Numbered from the stretch's first letter, positions 44,188-53,217 are shown. The stretch: DNA of 64,000 nucleotides from Burkholderia sp. Bp8963 (GCF_003854275.1 NZ_QTQP01000041.1:1-64000); one strand, 5' to 3'. Notes: generated from the sequence alone by a model not told the origin. Numbers and translations are program-made.

Positions 44188-45855
44188 TCACGCGGCCTTG
44201 CGTGCGAGCGACGCGGCGAGATCGGCACCGGCTTCCCCGATCGGCTGGATGCCGAACTGTTCGACCAGCACGTTGAGCACGCCCGGCGTGAGGAACGCCG
44301 GCAGCGTCGGCCCGAGCCGGATGTTGCGCAGGCCGAGCGCGAGCAGCGTCAGCAGCACGGCCGCCGCTTTCTGCTCGAACCACGAAATCACCAGCGACAG
44401 CGGCAAGTCGTTCACGGTGCAGCCGAACGCATCGGCGAGCGCGGTGGCGATACGGATCGCCGAGTAGCTGTCGTTACATTGCCCGAGGTCGAGCAGACGC
44501 GGAATGCCGCCGATATCGCCGAACGCGTGACGGTTGAAGCGGTACTTGTTGCAGCCGAGCGTCATCACGACCGTATCGTCCGGCGCCTGCTCCGCAAACT
44601 CCGTGTAGTAGTTGCGGCCCGGCGCGGCGCCGTCGCAGCCGCCGATCAGGAAGAAATGGCGGATCTGTCCGGCCTTCACCGCGTCGATCACCTTGTCCGC
44701 GACGCCGAGCACCGCGTGCCGGCCGAAGCCGACCGTGATGGTCTCCTCCGGCGCCAACGCCTGGTAACCGGGCAACGCGCGCGCGGCCTGGATCAGCGTC
44801 GAGAAATCGTGGTGCTCGAGATGGCGCACGCCCGGCCAGCCGACCGGCCCGGTCGTGAAGATCCGCTGCCGATACTGCGGCAACGGCTCGATGATGCAGT
44901 TGGACGTCATCAGGATCGGCCCCGGGAAATGCGCGAAGTCGCTCTGCTGGTCCTGCCACGCGCCGCCGTAGTTGCCGGCGAGATGCGGGAACGCCTTGAG
45001 CGTCGGGTATGCATGGGCCGGCAGCATTTCGCCGTGCGTATAGACCTGGATCCCCGTTCCCGCCGTCTGCTCGAGCAACGCATGCAGATCGCCGAGATCA
45101 TGACCGGACACGAGGATCGCCTTGCCTGCCACCGCCGTCACGCGCACGGCAGTCGGCTGCTGCGCGCCGAAGCGGCCGGTATTGGCGCCGTCGAGCAGTT
45201 CCATCACCTTCAGGTTCACGCGGCCCAGGTCGAGCGCCTTCATCAGCAGCGCGTTGAGATCGGCAGGCTCGCGTGCGAGAAATTCGAGTGCCGCCTCCAC
45301 GTCCGCGTAGACGTCCTCGCTCTCGGCGCCGAGCACCTGCGCATGATGCGCATACGCGCACACGCCTTTCAGGCCGTAGACGACCAGCGCACGCAGCCCG
45401 ACGATATCCGGGCCCACCTTGTCGACGCCCGCGTCGATCCCGACTTTCGCGGCCTGTTCCAGCAGGCCGGCAAGGTCCTCGGCCGGCTGCCACGTTGCGG
45501 GGCCGGTGAGCGTCGGCAGTGCCGTCCCCTTGTCTCGTGCAAGCGCCTCGCACGCGCCCTTCACGCGGTCGCGGATCTGCGCAGCCTCGCGCAGCAACGT
45601 AACGAAGCGCGCCGCGTGGAAGTTCACGTTGGTCAGCGTCGTGAACATTGCGTACAGGATGAACCGGTCGGCGCCGCGGTCGGGCTGGCCCATGCCGCGC
45701 GCCCGCGACGCGTACTGCGCAATTCCCTTCACCGCATGAACGAGCAGGTCCTGCAGGTCGGCCGTCGTCGCGTCCTTGCCGCAGTTACCCTTCGCCGATG
45801 CGCAACCGGGGCGTGCGCCGGTCCGGTCGGTCTGTTCGCATTGGTAGCAAAACAC
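44188..45855 (-). CDS. hcp: hybrid cluster protein (hydroxylamine/NO reductase)
   Basis: 555 residues. N-terminal iron-sulfur ligands lie in MFCYQCEQTD and CASAKGNCGKDA (the spacing differs from the CX2CX7-8C of many strict anaerobes, as usual for class I/II proteins). Hybrid-cluster ligands lie in GGCDGAAPGRNYYTEF, TLGCNKYRFN and LGQCNDSYSAIRIA. Hcp reduces NO to N2O and limits protein S-nitrosylation under low oxygen. Transcribed with hcr, from a start 91 bases after an NsrR-like operator. Confidence 0.95.
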   Translation of the reverse strand: MFCYQCEQTDRTGARPGCASAKGNCGKDATTADLQDLLVHAVKGIAQYASRARGMGQPDRGADRFILYAMFTTLTNVNFHAARFVTLLREAAQIRDRVKGACEALARDKGTALPTLTGPATWQPAEDLAGLLEQAAKVGIDAGVDKVGPDIVGLRALVVYGLKGVCAYAHHAQVLGAESEDVYADVEAALEFLAREPADLNALLMKALDLGRVNLKVMELLDGANTGRFGAQQPTAVRVTAVAGKAILVSGHDLGDLHALLEQTAGTGIQVYTHGEMLPAHAYPTLKAFPHLAGNYGGAWQDQQSDFAHFPGPILMTSNCIIEPLPQYRQRIFTTGPVGWPGVRHLEHHDFSTLIQAARALPGYQALAPEETITVGFGRHAVLGVADKVIDAVKAGQIRHFFLIGGCDGAAPGRNYYTEFAEQAPDDTVVMTLGCNKYRFNRHAFGDIGGIPRLLDLGQCNDSYSAIRIATALADAFGCTVNDLPLSLVISWFEQKAAAVLLTLLALGLRNIRLGPTLPAFLTPGVLNVLVEQFGIQPIGEAGADLAASLARKAA

Positions 45856-45945
45856 GGTTCTCTCCTTGTTCGATCGTGGGGCGCGGGTCGGTGCAGACGG
45901 TCACGGATTGCGCTTTGCAACCGTGCCGGACAGCTCGCCCGCTTC

Positions 45946-45968
45946 AAGATGCGTTGCGTATACATCTT
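45946..45968. promoter_or_regulatory. NsrR operator upstream of hcp
   Basis: 23-bp dyad with 11-1-11 layout: AAGATGCGTTG, C, GTATACATCTT. It matches the known NsrR consensus (AAGATGYATTT-n-AAATRCATCTT) at both outer arms and most inner positions. NsrR represses NO-detoxification genes including hcp in other bacteria; no nsrR gene is in this window. Confidence 0.8.
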
Positions 45969-46045
45969 TTAAAATGATCCACTGCCTGCCGTTTCGTCAC
46001 CCTGACGCCGATCAAGAAATTCGACTCGGTGCCGGGTGGAAGTGG

Positions 46046-46095
46046 GTGCGTGTGTATGCGAGGAAGTGCGTGTAAGTGCGTGTGTACGCGGGAAA
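46046..46095. repeat. 20-bp direct repeat GTGCGTGTGTA(T/C)GCG(A/G)GGAA
   Basis: Copies at 46046-46065 and 46076-46095 with two or three mismatches, separated by a 10-bp partial copy (GTGCGTGTAA). Confidence 0.7.
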
Positions 46096-46370
46096 GACAG
46101 GCATCGCGTGGCAAACGCGCTCGCCCGGCGCGACACTCGGTCGCGGTGATCGCTCGCGTGACGGCCGACGATGCGACATGCTTTCGCACCGTTCCCATGG
46201 ATTCGATCGACGCTTGCCGGACGCGTCCGCCCGCCGTCGGCATCGATCCGGGATCGTGCGCGCGACCCGTCACCTTTTCGTCAGCGGGTGTAACCTGACG
46301 TAACGCAACCCCGCCGGGCGTTCAGGCAGACTGTCCGCAGCCCACTGCCGCGTCTGCCGCCCGATCGACC

Positions 46371-47060
46371 ATGTCCGCCGTCTACGACTACGCTGCCGGC
46401 CTGCTCCGTACGCTCTACGACCGCCATATCGACGGCGGCGCGGTGCTCGACACCGCTGCCTTTCCGGACGCCGAGCGCTTCGTCCGCGCATGGCCGGCGA
46501 TCCGCGCAGAGGCGCTCGCGGTCGCGCGCGACCTGTCGCGCATCCCGCGCTTTCACGAGATCATGCGCGAGCAGCACGACATCTCCGCGAACGACGCGCG
46601 CGACTGGCGGATGTTCATCATGCAGGCCTACGGCCAGCCGTTTCCACGCAACCTGTCGCGCTGCCCGACCGTCGCGTCGATCGTCGCGGCATCGCCCGAC
46701 GTGCTGTCCGCGTCGCTGTCGTTCCTCGCACCGGGCAAGCACATCCCGCCGCATCGCGGCCCGTTCCGCGGGATCCTGCGCGGCTATCTCGTGCTGTCGA
46801 TGCCGAAGCGCGCGGACGGTTCGCCCGCTGCCGTGCTTAAAGTCGATGGGCACGAGTACCGGCTCGACGAAGGCCGCTTCCTGCTGTGGGACGACACGTT
46901 CGAGCACGAAGTGTGGAACGACAGCGACGAAGTGCGGATCGTGCTGCTGCTCGACATCCGCAGGCGCGGAATGCCGCGCGCGCTGACATGGCTGTCGAAT
47001 GCGGTGATCGGGATCGTGCGGCTCGGGATACGGATACGGGGCGGGTCGATTACGGTCTAG
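46371..47060 (+). CDS. aspartyl/asparaginyl beta-hydroxylase family protein (LpxO-like)
   Basis: 229 residues. The 2-oxoglutarate/Fe(II) core is seen in LAPGKHIPPHRGPFRGILRG (first His and the co-substrate arginine region), EGRFLLWDDTFEHEVWNDSD (second His) and RIVLLLDIRRRG. A C-terminal hydrophobic patch (WLSNAVIGIVRLGIRI) suggests membrane association, as in LpxO, which adds a 2-hydroxyl to lipid A acyl chains. Other members hydroxylate proteins. The stop overlaps the convergent LysR gene by 4 bases. Confidence 0.85.
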   Translation: MSAVYDYAAGLLRTLYDRHIDGGAVLDTAAFPDAERFVRAWPAIRAEALAVARDLSRIPRFHEIMREQHDISANDARDWRMFIMQAYGQPFPRNLSRCPTVASIVAASPDVLSASLSFLAPGKHIPPHRGPFRGILRGYLVLSMPKRADGSPAAVLKVDGHEYRLDEGRFLLWDDTFEHEVWNDSDEVRIVLLLDIRRRGMPRALTWLSNAVIGIVRLGIRIRGGSITV

Positions 47061-48001
47061 CGCGCTTCCTGCGCGAGGCGCGTCAGGATCTCGGCAAGCG
47101 CACGAATCTTGGGTTGCGTGGCGCGCTGGGACGGATAGACGAGGAAGTAGCCGAGGCCATTGCGCACGACATTGGAAAACGGCGCGACCAGCGCACCGGC
47201 GTCGAGCCGGTCCCGTGCCATTCGCGGATCGCCGATCGCCACGCCATGCCCCTGCGCCGCCGCGGTGAGCGTCAGTTCGAGGGTATCGAATACGAGCCCC
47301 GCGCCCGGGTCGATCTGCGTCGCGCCGACGGCATCGAGCCAGCAGCGCCATTCTTCGTGGCCACGGCCGGGATGAAGCAGCGTCACCTGCGCGAGGTCGG
47401 CGGCCGACTTCAGCGATGCGGCCAGTTCGCGCGTGCACATCGGCGTGAGGCACTCGTCGAACAACGGCATCGACACCATCCCCGCCCAGCTTCCGGCGCC
47501 GCGCACGACGATCGCATCGACATCGGCCTCGGTGAAATCCGGCGTGTCGTCCGCCGACGTGTGGATGCGCAGTTCGGTCCGTGGCAGCGCGAGATTGATC
47601 GCCGGCAGCCGCGGGAGCAGCCAGCGAATCGCGAACGTGGAAGGCAGCCGCAACGTGAGAATCGACGCGGAGCGCGCATGGATGTCTGCGTGGCAAGCCA
47701 GCTGCGTGAGGACGTTGACGGCCACCGTCAGCAATGCGCCGCCTTCCGCGGTCAGCGTCAGCCCTGACGCGTGGCGTACGAACAGCGCGCATCGGTAATG
47801 CGCTTCCAGTTGCTGCACCTGACGGCTCACTGCGCCCTGGGTCCGGCACAGATGGTCGGCGGCCCGGCTGAAGCTGCCGAGCTCGGCAGCGGCGACGAAC
47901 GACTGGAACGCCGTCAATGGCGGCAGCGAACGCGTGAGAGCGGCCAGCGGGTATGCATGCGCCGCATACCCGGGTTGCGGATTTTTCGATTGTTCGGTCA
48001 T
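47057..48001 (-). CDS. LysR-family transcriptional regulator (GcvA type)
   Basis: 314 residues. The HTH PLTAFQSFVAAAELGSFSRA, then ADHLCRTQGAVSRQVQQLEA, is typical for the GcvA branch; the effector domain contains DDTPDFTEADVDAIVVRGAG and the C-terminal block ending AEILTRLAQEAR. ATG 48001 chosen over 48037 because the latter only adds basic residues. Divergent from the NTF2-like gene with 77 bases between, so that gene is a probable target. Confidence 0.9.
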   Translation of the reverse strand: MTEQSKNPQPGYAAHAYPLAALTRSLPPLTAFQSFVAAAELGSFSRAADHLCRTQGAVSRQVQQLEAHYRCALFVRHASGLTLTAEGGALLTVAVNVLTQLACHADIHARSASILTLRLPSTFAIRWLLPRLPAINLALPRTELRIHTSADDTPDFTEADVDAIVVRGAGSWAGMVSMPLFDECLTPMCTRELAASLKSAADLAQVTLLHPGRGHEEWRCWLDAVGATQIDPGAGLVFDTLELTLTAAAQGHGVAIGDPRMARDRLDAGALVAPFSNVVRNGLGYFLVYPSQRATQPKIRALAEILTRLAQEAR

Positions 48002-48078
48002 CGGTGCATCGCTATCGTGGTTGCGCCGGATTCGCATCGGTTCTCGCGGGCCGGCTCGTCAACAATCAGCGGAGAAAG

Positions 48079-48480
48079 ATGATGGTCTCGTCGTCGGACG
48101 CACTATACACGCGGCAGGTCGATACCTACCTGAAGGCGCTCGAGCGCGGCGACGTCGCCGCGATCTGCGCGTTGTTCACGCCGGATGCGCGGATTTATTC
48201 GCCGTTTCTCGGCTGGATGCAACCGAAGCCTTTCTTCGACAAGGTCGATGCGGCGTCCGGGCAAAGCAGGATCACGCCGATCGACATCTGCGTCAGCACG
48301 ACCGGCGCGCGTCGGGCGACCGGTTATTTTGTGTACGACTGGGGGTTGAAGGACGGCTCAGCGGTGCAGTTCGAATGCGTCGACGTGTTCGAGTTCGACG
48401 ACAGCGGGCTCATCGAGCGGATGGTGATCGTCTATGACACGCATCCGGTCAGGAGTGCGGTCGGCGACAAGTATGCGTAG
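48079..48480 (+). CDS. NTF2-like/SnoaL-type small protein
   Basis: 133 residues: MMVSSSDALYTRQVDTYLKA, then LERGDVAAICALFTPDARIY, SPFLGWMQPKPFFD and a final strand CVDVFEFDDSGLIERMVIVY. This is the cone-shaped NTF2 fold used for isomerases, dehydratases or ligand binding. GGAG ribosome site 6 bases upstream. Divergent from the LysR gene. Substrate unknown. Confidence 0.85.
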   Translation: MMVSSSDALYTRQVDTYLKALERGDVAAICALFTPDARIYSPFLGWMQPKPFFDKVDAASGQSRITPIDICVSTTGARRATGYFVYDWGLKDGSAVQFECVDVFEFDDSGLIERMVIVYDTHPVRSAVGDKYA

Positions 48481-48750
48481 CCGAACGGGGCGGAGGATCG
48501 GTCGGGGGGTGGTTCTACGTGGATTTGTCCGGAGTGGGGCGCCAGCCGTCCCGTGCCATCCCTCCCCCATTTTTTTCCTCGGACGCGAGCAAGGTCCAAT
48601 GCATGGGGGCGCGGACCGGCACCCGCCGCCTCGATGAGGCAACCTGCCGTCCGGTTTATGACACGGCCCGGAAGCCCCCTTTGAATCGCCTAAACTACAG
48701 AACCATCGGCCCCGTCCATACCCGCGCGGCTCCCCTGCCGGCTATCCGCC

Positions 48751-49020
48751 ATGGCGCACATCTTCTTCGCTGCTTCGATTCAGCGGCATATCGAAACGCC
48801 CGAGCGCGAGATCGATGCGCGCACGCTCGGCGAAGCGCTCGAAACCGTCTTCGGCGAGCAACCTCGACTGCGCGGCTACATCCTCGACGATCAGGGCGCG
48901 CTGCGACAGCATCTCGCGGTGTTCATCGACGGCCAGCGAGTGCGTGACCGGCAGCACCTGTCCGATGCGCTCGGCGACGCAAGCCGGGTTTATGTCGTGC
49001 AGGCGCTGTCTGGTGGATAA
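48751..49020 (+). CDS. MoaD/ThiS-like ubiquitin-fold protein ending in Gly-Gly
   Basis: 89 residues: MAHIFFAASIQRHIETPERE, TLGEALETVFGEQPRLRGYI, LAVFIDGQRV and a final VYVVQALSGG. The beta-grasp pattern and the C-terminal GG match MoaD/ThiS sulfur carriers, whose glycine is adenylated by an E1-like enzyme. No moaE, thiG or E1-like gene is near, so the usual cofactor pathways are not indicated. The next gene on the strand, 99 bases on, is a BNR-repeat propeller. Confidence 0.85.
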   Translation: MAHIFFAASIQRHIETPEREIDARTLGEALETVFGEQPRLRGYILDDQGALRQHLAVFIDGQRVRDRQHLSDALGDASRVYVVQALSGG

Positions 49021-49119
49021 GGGGTCGTATCTTTATTCGAGCTTTGCATTGGACTACCAAGCGCATCGGACCCGAACAAGCGCCAACACGCCAACACGGG
49101 TCGACAGGAGACACCCGAC

Positions 49120-50280
49120 ATGAACGATCGATTGCTTGTCGCAACTCGCAAGGGGCTGTTCGTTCTGCAGGCCGACGGCAACGGCGGCTGGACGCTCGGC
49201 GAGCCGCATTTCGTCGGCGAGCCGGTCAGTATGGTGCTGCCTGACACGCGCGACGGATCGCTGTATGCCGCGCTCAATCTCGGCCATTTCGGCGTGAAGT
49301 TGCATCGACGGCGTGCGGGCGCGGCCGATTGGGAAGAATGCTCTGTCCCTGTCTACCCGCCGCAGCCTGCGGAAGAAGCGCGTGCCGACGACGGCGCGAG
49401 CACAGGCGCGAGTGCAAGCGCGGACGCTGCGGGCGACGCGGGCCCCACCCCGCCACGGCCGCCGTGGACGCTTCAGCAGATCTGGTCGCTCGAAACCGGC
49501 GGCCCGGACGAGCCGGGCGTGCTGTGGGCCGGCACGATTCCCGGCGGGCTGTTCCGCTCCGGCGATGGCGGCGACACCTGGGTGCTCAACCGTGCGCTGT
49601 GGGATCGCCCGGAGCGCCCCGAATGGTTCGGAGGCGGCTACGATGCGCCGGGCATCCATTCGGTGATGGTCGATCCGCGGGACAGCCGGCACGTGACGAT
49701 TGGCGTGTCATGCGGCGGCGTCTGGCAAACCGGTGACGGCGGCGCGACCTGGCGCGTGAGCGCCGACGGCATGGAGGCCGATTACATGCCACCCGAGCGG
49801 CGCGGCGATGCCAACGTGCAGGACCCGCATCGCGTCGTGCAATGCGCGGCCAACCCTGACGTACTGTGGACGCAGCATCACTGCGCGATCTTCCGCTCGA
49901 CCGACGGGGCCGCGCACTGGCAGCGGATCGAGGCTCAGCCCTCGAGCTTCGGCTTCGCGGTTGCCGTGCACCCGCGCGAGCCGGACACCGCGTGGTTCGT
50001 GCCCGCCGTGAAAGATGCGTGCCGGATCCCGGTGAATGGTCAGTTCGTCGTCACGCGCACCCGCGACGGCGGCCGCACGTTCAAGCGCTTCTCGAACGGG
50101 CTGCCGCCTGCACCAGCGTACGACCTCGTGTATCGGCACGGGCTCGCGGTAGACGATTCCGGCACGCGCCTCGCGATGGGGTCGACGACCGGCGCGCTAT
50201 GGACGTCCGATGACGGCGGCGAAAACTGGCGGCTGGTTTCCGCGCATTTGCCGCCGGTTTATTGCGTGCGGTTCGGTTGA
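49120..50280 (+). CDS. BNR/sialidase-like beta-propeller protein
   Basis: 386 residues, no signal peptide. Asp-box type repeats occur several times: FRSGDGGDTWVLNRAL, WQTGDGGATWRVSADG, FRSTDGAAHWQRIEA, TRDGGRTFKRFSNGL and WTSDDGGENWRLVSAH (S-x-D-x-G-x-T-W). These are structural loops of a six- or seven-bladed propeller, as in YCF48/HCF136, and do not by themselves mean sialidase activity. Residues about 85-110 are an Ala/Asp-rich insert. Probably co-transcribed with the ubiquitin-like gene. Confidence 0.85.
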   Translation: MNDRLLVATRKGLFVLQADGNGGWTLGEPHFVGEPVSMVLPDTRDGSLYAALNLGHFGVKLHRRRAGAADWEECSVPVYPPQPAEEARADDGASTGASASADAAGDAGPTPPRPPWTLQQIWSLETGGPDEPGVLWAGTIPGGLFRSGDGGDTWVLNRALWDRPERPEWFGGGYDAPGIHSVMVDPRDSRHVTIGVSCGGVWQTGDGGATWRVSADGMEADYMPPERRGDANVQDPHRVVQCAANPDVLWTQHHCAIFRSTDGAAHWQRIEAQPSSFGFAVAVHPREPDTAWFVPAVKDACRIPVNGQFVVTRTRDGGRTFKRFSNGLPPAPAYDLVYRHGLAVDDSGTRLAMGSTTGALWTSDDGGENWRLVSAHLPPVYCVRFG

Positions 50281-50384
50281 CGGCGCTCGGGCGGGTGAAT
50301 GTGGGTTTGAACGCCTGCGCCTGCGCGACCGTTCGTTCGCCGGACATCGCCCGAGTGCGCTCAGCGGCGCGACGGATCGATGCT

Positions 50385-50744
50385 TCACGCGCGATGCGTG
50401 GGTAAATCGCGTCGCGTCATTCGCGCGATTGCCGCGTGCGTCTGTGCGAGTTCGCCGTCGAGCCAGTCGAGGAACCGCCTGACCTGCGGCTGCCGTTCGC
50501 GACCGGGCCGGCACAACGCGAGATAGCGCGTCCCCGCGAGTCGCACCGACGGCTCGACCGGCGTCAGCGCGCGCCGTTCGACGTGCTCGGCGACCAGCAC
50601 CGAACTCGCCAGCACGACACCCTGCCCGTGCAGCACGGCCTGCAGCGCATAGTGCTCGTCGTCGTAATGCCGGAACACCGCGCGTTGCAGCCACCCGTCC
50701 CGCCCTGCCGCGCGGCACCATGACGGCCAGTCGACCGACAAGGG
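50385..50744 (-). pseudogene. C-terminal remnant of a LysR-family regulator (GcvA type)
   Basis: About 120 residues match the end of GcvA-like LysR proteins: VDWPSWCRAAGRDGWLQRAV, HYALQAVLHGQGVVLASSVL and RQPQVRRFLDWLDGELAQTH. The DNA-binding half and the first part of the effector domain are absent upstream, where the frame continues only into non-homologous sequence and the choX terminator. A dead gene; it marks a deletion point next to the choline cluster. Confidence 0.75.
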
Positions 50745-51046
50745 TGCAGGCGTAGCCGAAAGAACCACACAGCCGAATGCTGCGCACATCGCGTATGCCG
50801 TGCGTTCGCACTTGGCCATCGAGAACGGCACGCATTGGACGGTCGATATGGCCTTCGGTGAAGACCAGTGCCGCGTACGGGTGAATAACGCTGCACATAA
50901 CTTCGTAATCCTCAGGCGATTCGCACTGAACCTGCTACGCCAGGATCGCACGTCCAAAGCCGGGTTAAACACCGCAGCATGCTGGCGTGCGCCAATGAAC
51001 GCTATTTCGCGCAACTCGTAGGGCGGTCGCCTGCACCGAGCCCCCC

Positions 51047-51085
51047 AAAAGCAAAACGGCCTTCCCGCATCGCGCGAAAAGGCCG
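51047..51085 (-). terminator. Rho-independent terminator after choX
   Basis: On the minus strand: CGGCCTT and AAGGCCG arms (51079-51085 and 51057-51063), 15-nt loop, followed by TTTTGCTTTT (51056-51047). It lies 78 bases after the choX stop. Confidence 0.85.
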
Positions 51086-51162
51086 CTCTACAACAGCGGA
51101 TCACCCAATCTGCAATCCGCCATCACCGATCCGCGCATCCCCCGCGCGAACCACCCGCCACA

Positions 51163-52113
51163 TCAATGAATCCCGAGATACGCCTTCACCGCCGGCAGCC
51201 CAGGCTTCCCATCGATCGTCGTCACCCCCGCGAGCCACTTGTCGAGCGACTGCGGATTCGCCTTCAGCCATTCGGTGGCCGCCTTGTTCGGATCCTCTTT
51301 GTTCATGATCGGCACCATCACGTGGTTCTCGATCGACGTCGTGAACTGCAGATTCGACACGAACTTCGCGACGTTCGGGCAGCGCTGCGCGTAGTCGGGC
51401 GGCGTCGCGGTCAGCACCTTCGCTTCGCCGTAGTTCGGGCCGAACACGTCATCGCCGCCGGTCAGGTAGTCGATCTTCATCTGCACGTTCATCGGATGCG
51501 GCTCCCACCCGAGGAACACGATCCACTGCTTGTCGCGAATCGCGCGGTTCACCTCGACCAGCATCCCCGCCTCGCTCGACTCGACGAGCTTGAACTTGCC
51601 GAGCCCGAACTGGTTGCCGTCGATCATCTTCTTGATCAGCGCGTTGCCATCATTCCCCGGCTCGATCCCGTAGACCTTGCCGTTCAGCTTGTCCGCGAAC
51701 TTCTGGATGTCCGCGAACGACTTCAGGCCGCCCTGGTACACATAGTCGGGCACCGCGAGCGTGTATTTCGCGCCGGTCAGGTTCGGCGTCGCGAGCACCT
51801 TGATCGTGCCGGCCTTCGTGAACGGCTGGATGATCGGGTCCATCGTCGGCGACCAGTAGCCGAGGAACACGTCGATCTGCTTGCTCTTGATCCCCGCGAA
51901 CGTGATCGGCACCGACGCGATCGTCTTCGTCGGCGTATAGCCAAGGCCCTGCAGCATCGCCGATGCGAGGCCCGTCGTCGCGGCGATGTCGGACCAGCCG
52001 ACGTCTGCGAAGCGCACGGTCTTGCACACCGGCGGATCTGCCGCATACACGGCCGAAACCGGCGCGGCGGCGATCCCGACGCCACATGCCGCTGCGATCA
52101 GTAGTCGCTTCAT
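51163..52113 (-). CDS. choX: choline/betaine ABC transporter substrate-binding protein (ChoX-like)
   Basis: 316 residues with signal peptide ending SAVYAADP. OpuAC-type periplasmic binding fold: VRFADVGWSDIAATTGLASA, IDVFLGYWSPTMDPIIQPFT, GIEPGNDGNALIKKMID and FLGWEPHPMNVQMKIDYLTG. The aromatic residues (Trp in VGWSD, Tyr/Trp in GYWSP, Trp in GWEPHP) form the cation-pi box for trimethylammonium groups in this family. A strong GAGGAGAGG ribosome site precedes the ATG at 52113. Separated from choVW by the regulator gene. Confidence 0.92.
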   Translation of the reverse strand: MKRLLIAAACGVGIAAAPVSAVYAADPPVCKTVRFADVGWSDIAATTGLASAMLQGLGYTPTKTIASVPITFAGIKSKQIDVFLGYWSPTMDPIIQPFTKAGTIKVLATPNLTGAKYTLAVPDYVYQGGLKSFADIQKFADKLNGKVYGIEPGNDGNALIKKMIDGNQFGLGKFKLVESSEAGMLVEVNRAIRDKQWIVFLGWEPHPMNVQMKIDYLTGGDDVFGPNYGEAKVLTATPPDYAQRCPNVAKFVSNLQFTTSIENHVMVPIMNKEDPNKAATEWLKANPQSLDKWLAGVTTIDGKPGLPAVKAYLGIH

Positions 52114-52218
52114 CTTTCCTCTCCTCAAAGTGATGTTGTTCGCGTGAAATCCGGGATCATCGATGGAAGCCGTGCGCCGCGATCCCGGGCGGCGTCACGG
52201 GCCGTTTGTCGGCGCCGT

Positions 52219-53217
52219 TCAGTGTCCCGGCAGCCGACGTTCGTAACTCGGTGCATGTCCGAACTGCGCGCGATACGCCTTGCTGAAGTGGCACGGCGAG
52301 TGAAACCCGCAGATCGCCGTCACGCGCGCGATCGACGCGTCGGTCGTGCGCAGCAGGTCGCGTGCGCGCTTCAGGCGCAGCGTCAGGTAATAGTGCGTCG
52401 GCGACACGTTCAGGTAGACCTTGAACATCCGCTGCAGATGCCGCTGCGACAGCCGCACGAGCCGCGCGAGCTCGTCGAGCGACAGCGGCTCCTCGATGTT
52501 CGCCTCCATCAGCCGCACGACCTCGATCAGCTCCGCGCGCGAGAAGCCGACGCGCGCGTCGACCGGGATCGGCTGCGGATCGGTCGCACTGCGAATCCGT
52601 TCGAGGATGAACTGTTCGGACACCTGCGCGGCGAGCTGCTGCCCGAAACGCGCGCCAACGAGGTTCAGCATCAGGTCGAGCGGCGCGGTGCCGCCGGTGC
52701 AGGTGAGGCGGTCGCGATCGACGACGAACAGCTCGTCGGCGAAATGCACGTCCGGAAACTCGGTGTGCAGCGCCGACAGGTTCTCCCAATGCACGGTGCA
52801 GCGGTAGCCGTCGAGCAGGCCGCTCGACATCAGCGCATAGGCGCCCGTGCAGATGCCGCCGAGTGGCAGGCCGCGCTCGGCGAGCGCCGCGAGCGTGTCG
52901 CGCGCGCCGCCGTCGACGACGTCGCGGATCCGGATGCCGCCGCACACGATCATCACGTCCGGCAGTTGCGTGTGATCGAGCGCCTGCGTCGGCCGCACCG
53001 CGATGCCGTTGCTCGCATGCACGGGCGCGCCGTCGAGCGAATAGATCGACCACCGGTAGTGATCGGCGCGCGCGACGTAGTTCGCCATCCGCAGGACTTC
53101 GACCGCGCTCGAGAACGCGATCATCGAGAAATTCGGCAGCGTCAGAAAGCCGAAGTGCGCGAGGGACGAAACCGGTGAAACGCAAGCGTCGGGTGCAACA
53201 GCTGCGGCGGACGTCAC
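52219..53217 (-). CDS. GATase1-type AraC regulator (GbdR-like)
   Basis: 332 residues. N-terminal class I glutamine amidotransferase-like domain (HFGFLTLPNFSMIAFSSAVE, then VMIVCGGIRIRDVVDG and GGICTGAYALMSSGLLDG) and C-terminal AraC domain (SLDELARLVRLSQRHLQRMF, and the second HTH IARVTAICGFHSPCHFSKAY). GbdR of Pseudomonas has this layout and activates choline/betaine uptake and catabolism in response to betaine. Position between choW and choX strongly suggests the same job. Related to the protein at 32346. Confidence 0.88.
   Translation of the reverse strand: MTSAAAVAPDACVSPVSSLAHFGFLTLPNFSMIAFSSAVEVLRMANYVARADHYRWSIYSLDGAPVHASNGIAVRPTQALDHTQLPDVMIVCGGIRIRDVVDGGARDTLAALAERGLPLGGICTGAYALMSSGLLDGYRCTVHWENLSALHTEFPDVHFADELFVVDRDRLTCTGGTAPLDLMLNLVGARFGQQLAAQVSEQFILERIRSATDPQPIPVDARVGFSRAELIEVVRLMEANIEEPLSLDELARLVRLSQRHLQRMFKVYLNVSPTHYYLTLRLKRARDLLRTTDASIARVTAICGFHSPCHFSKAYRAQFGHAPSYERRLPGH

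Larger units (their letters stand above)
45856..46370. other. 515-bp region between hcp and the hydroxylase gene
   Basis: Contains the NsrR site (45946-45968), an AT-rich tract (45960-45980) probably part of the hcp promoter, and a 20-bp direct repeat at 46046-46095. I find no gene here. Confidence 0.6.
50281..51162. other. gene-poor stretch with remnants between BNR gene and choX
   Basis: 882 bases with a LysR remnant (50385-50744, minus), the choX terminator (51047-51085), and between them a minus-strand open piece (about 50750-50970) reading VHPYAAL-like protein text, starting after a TAG; I cannot assign it and it may be another remnant. Confidence 0.5.
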
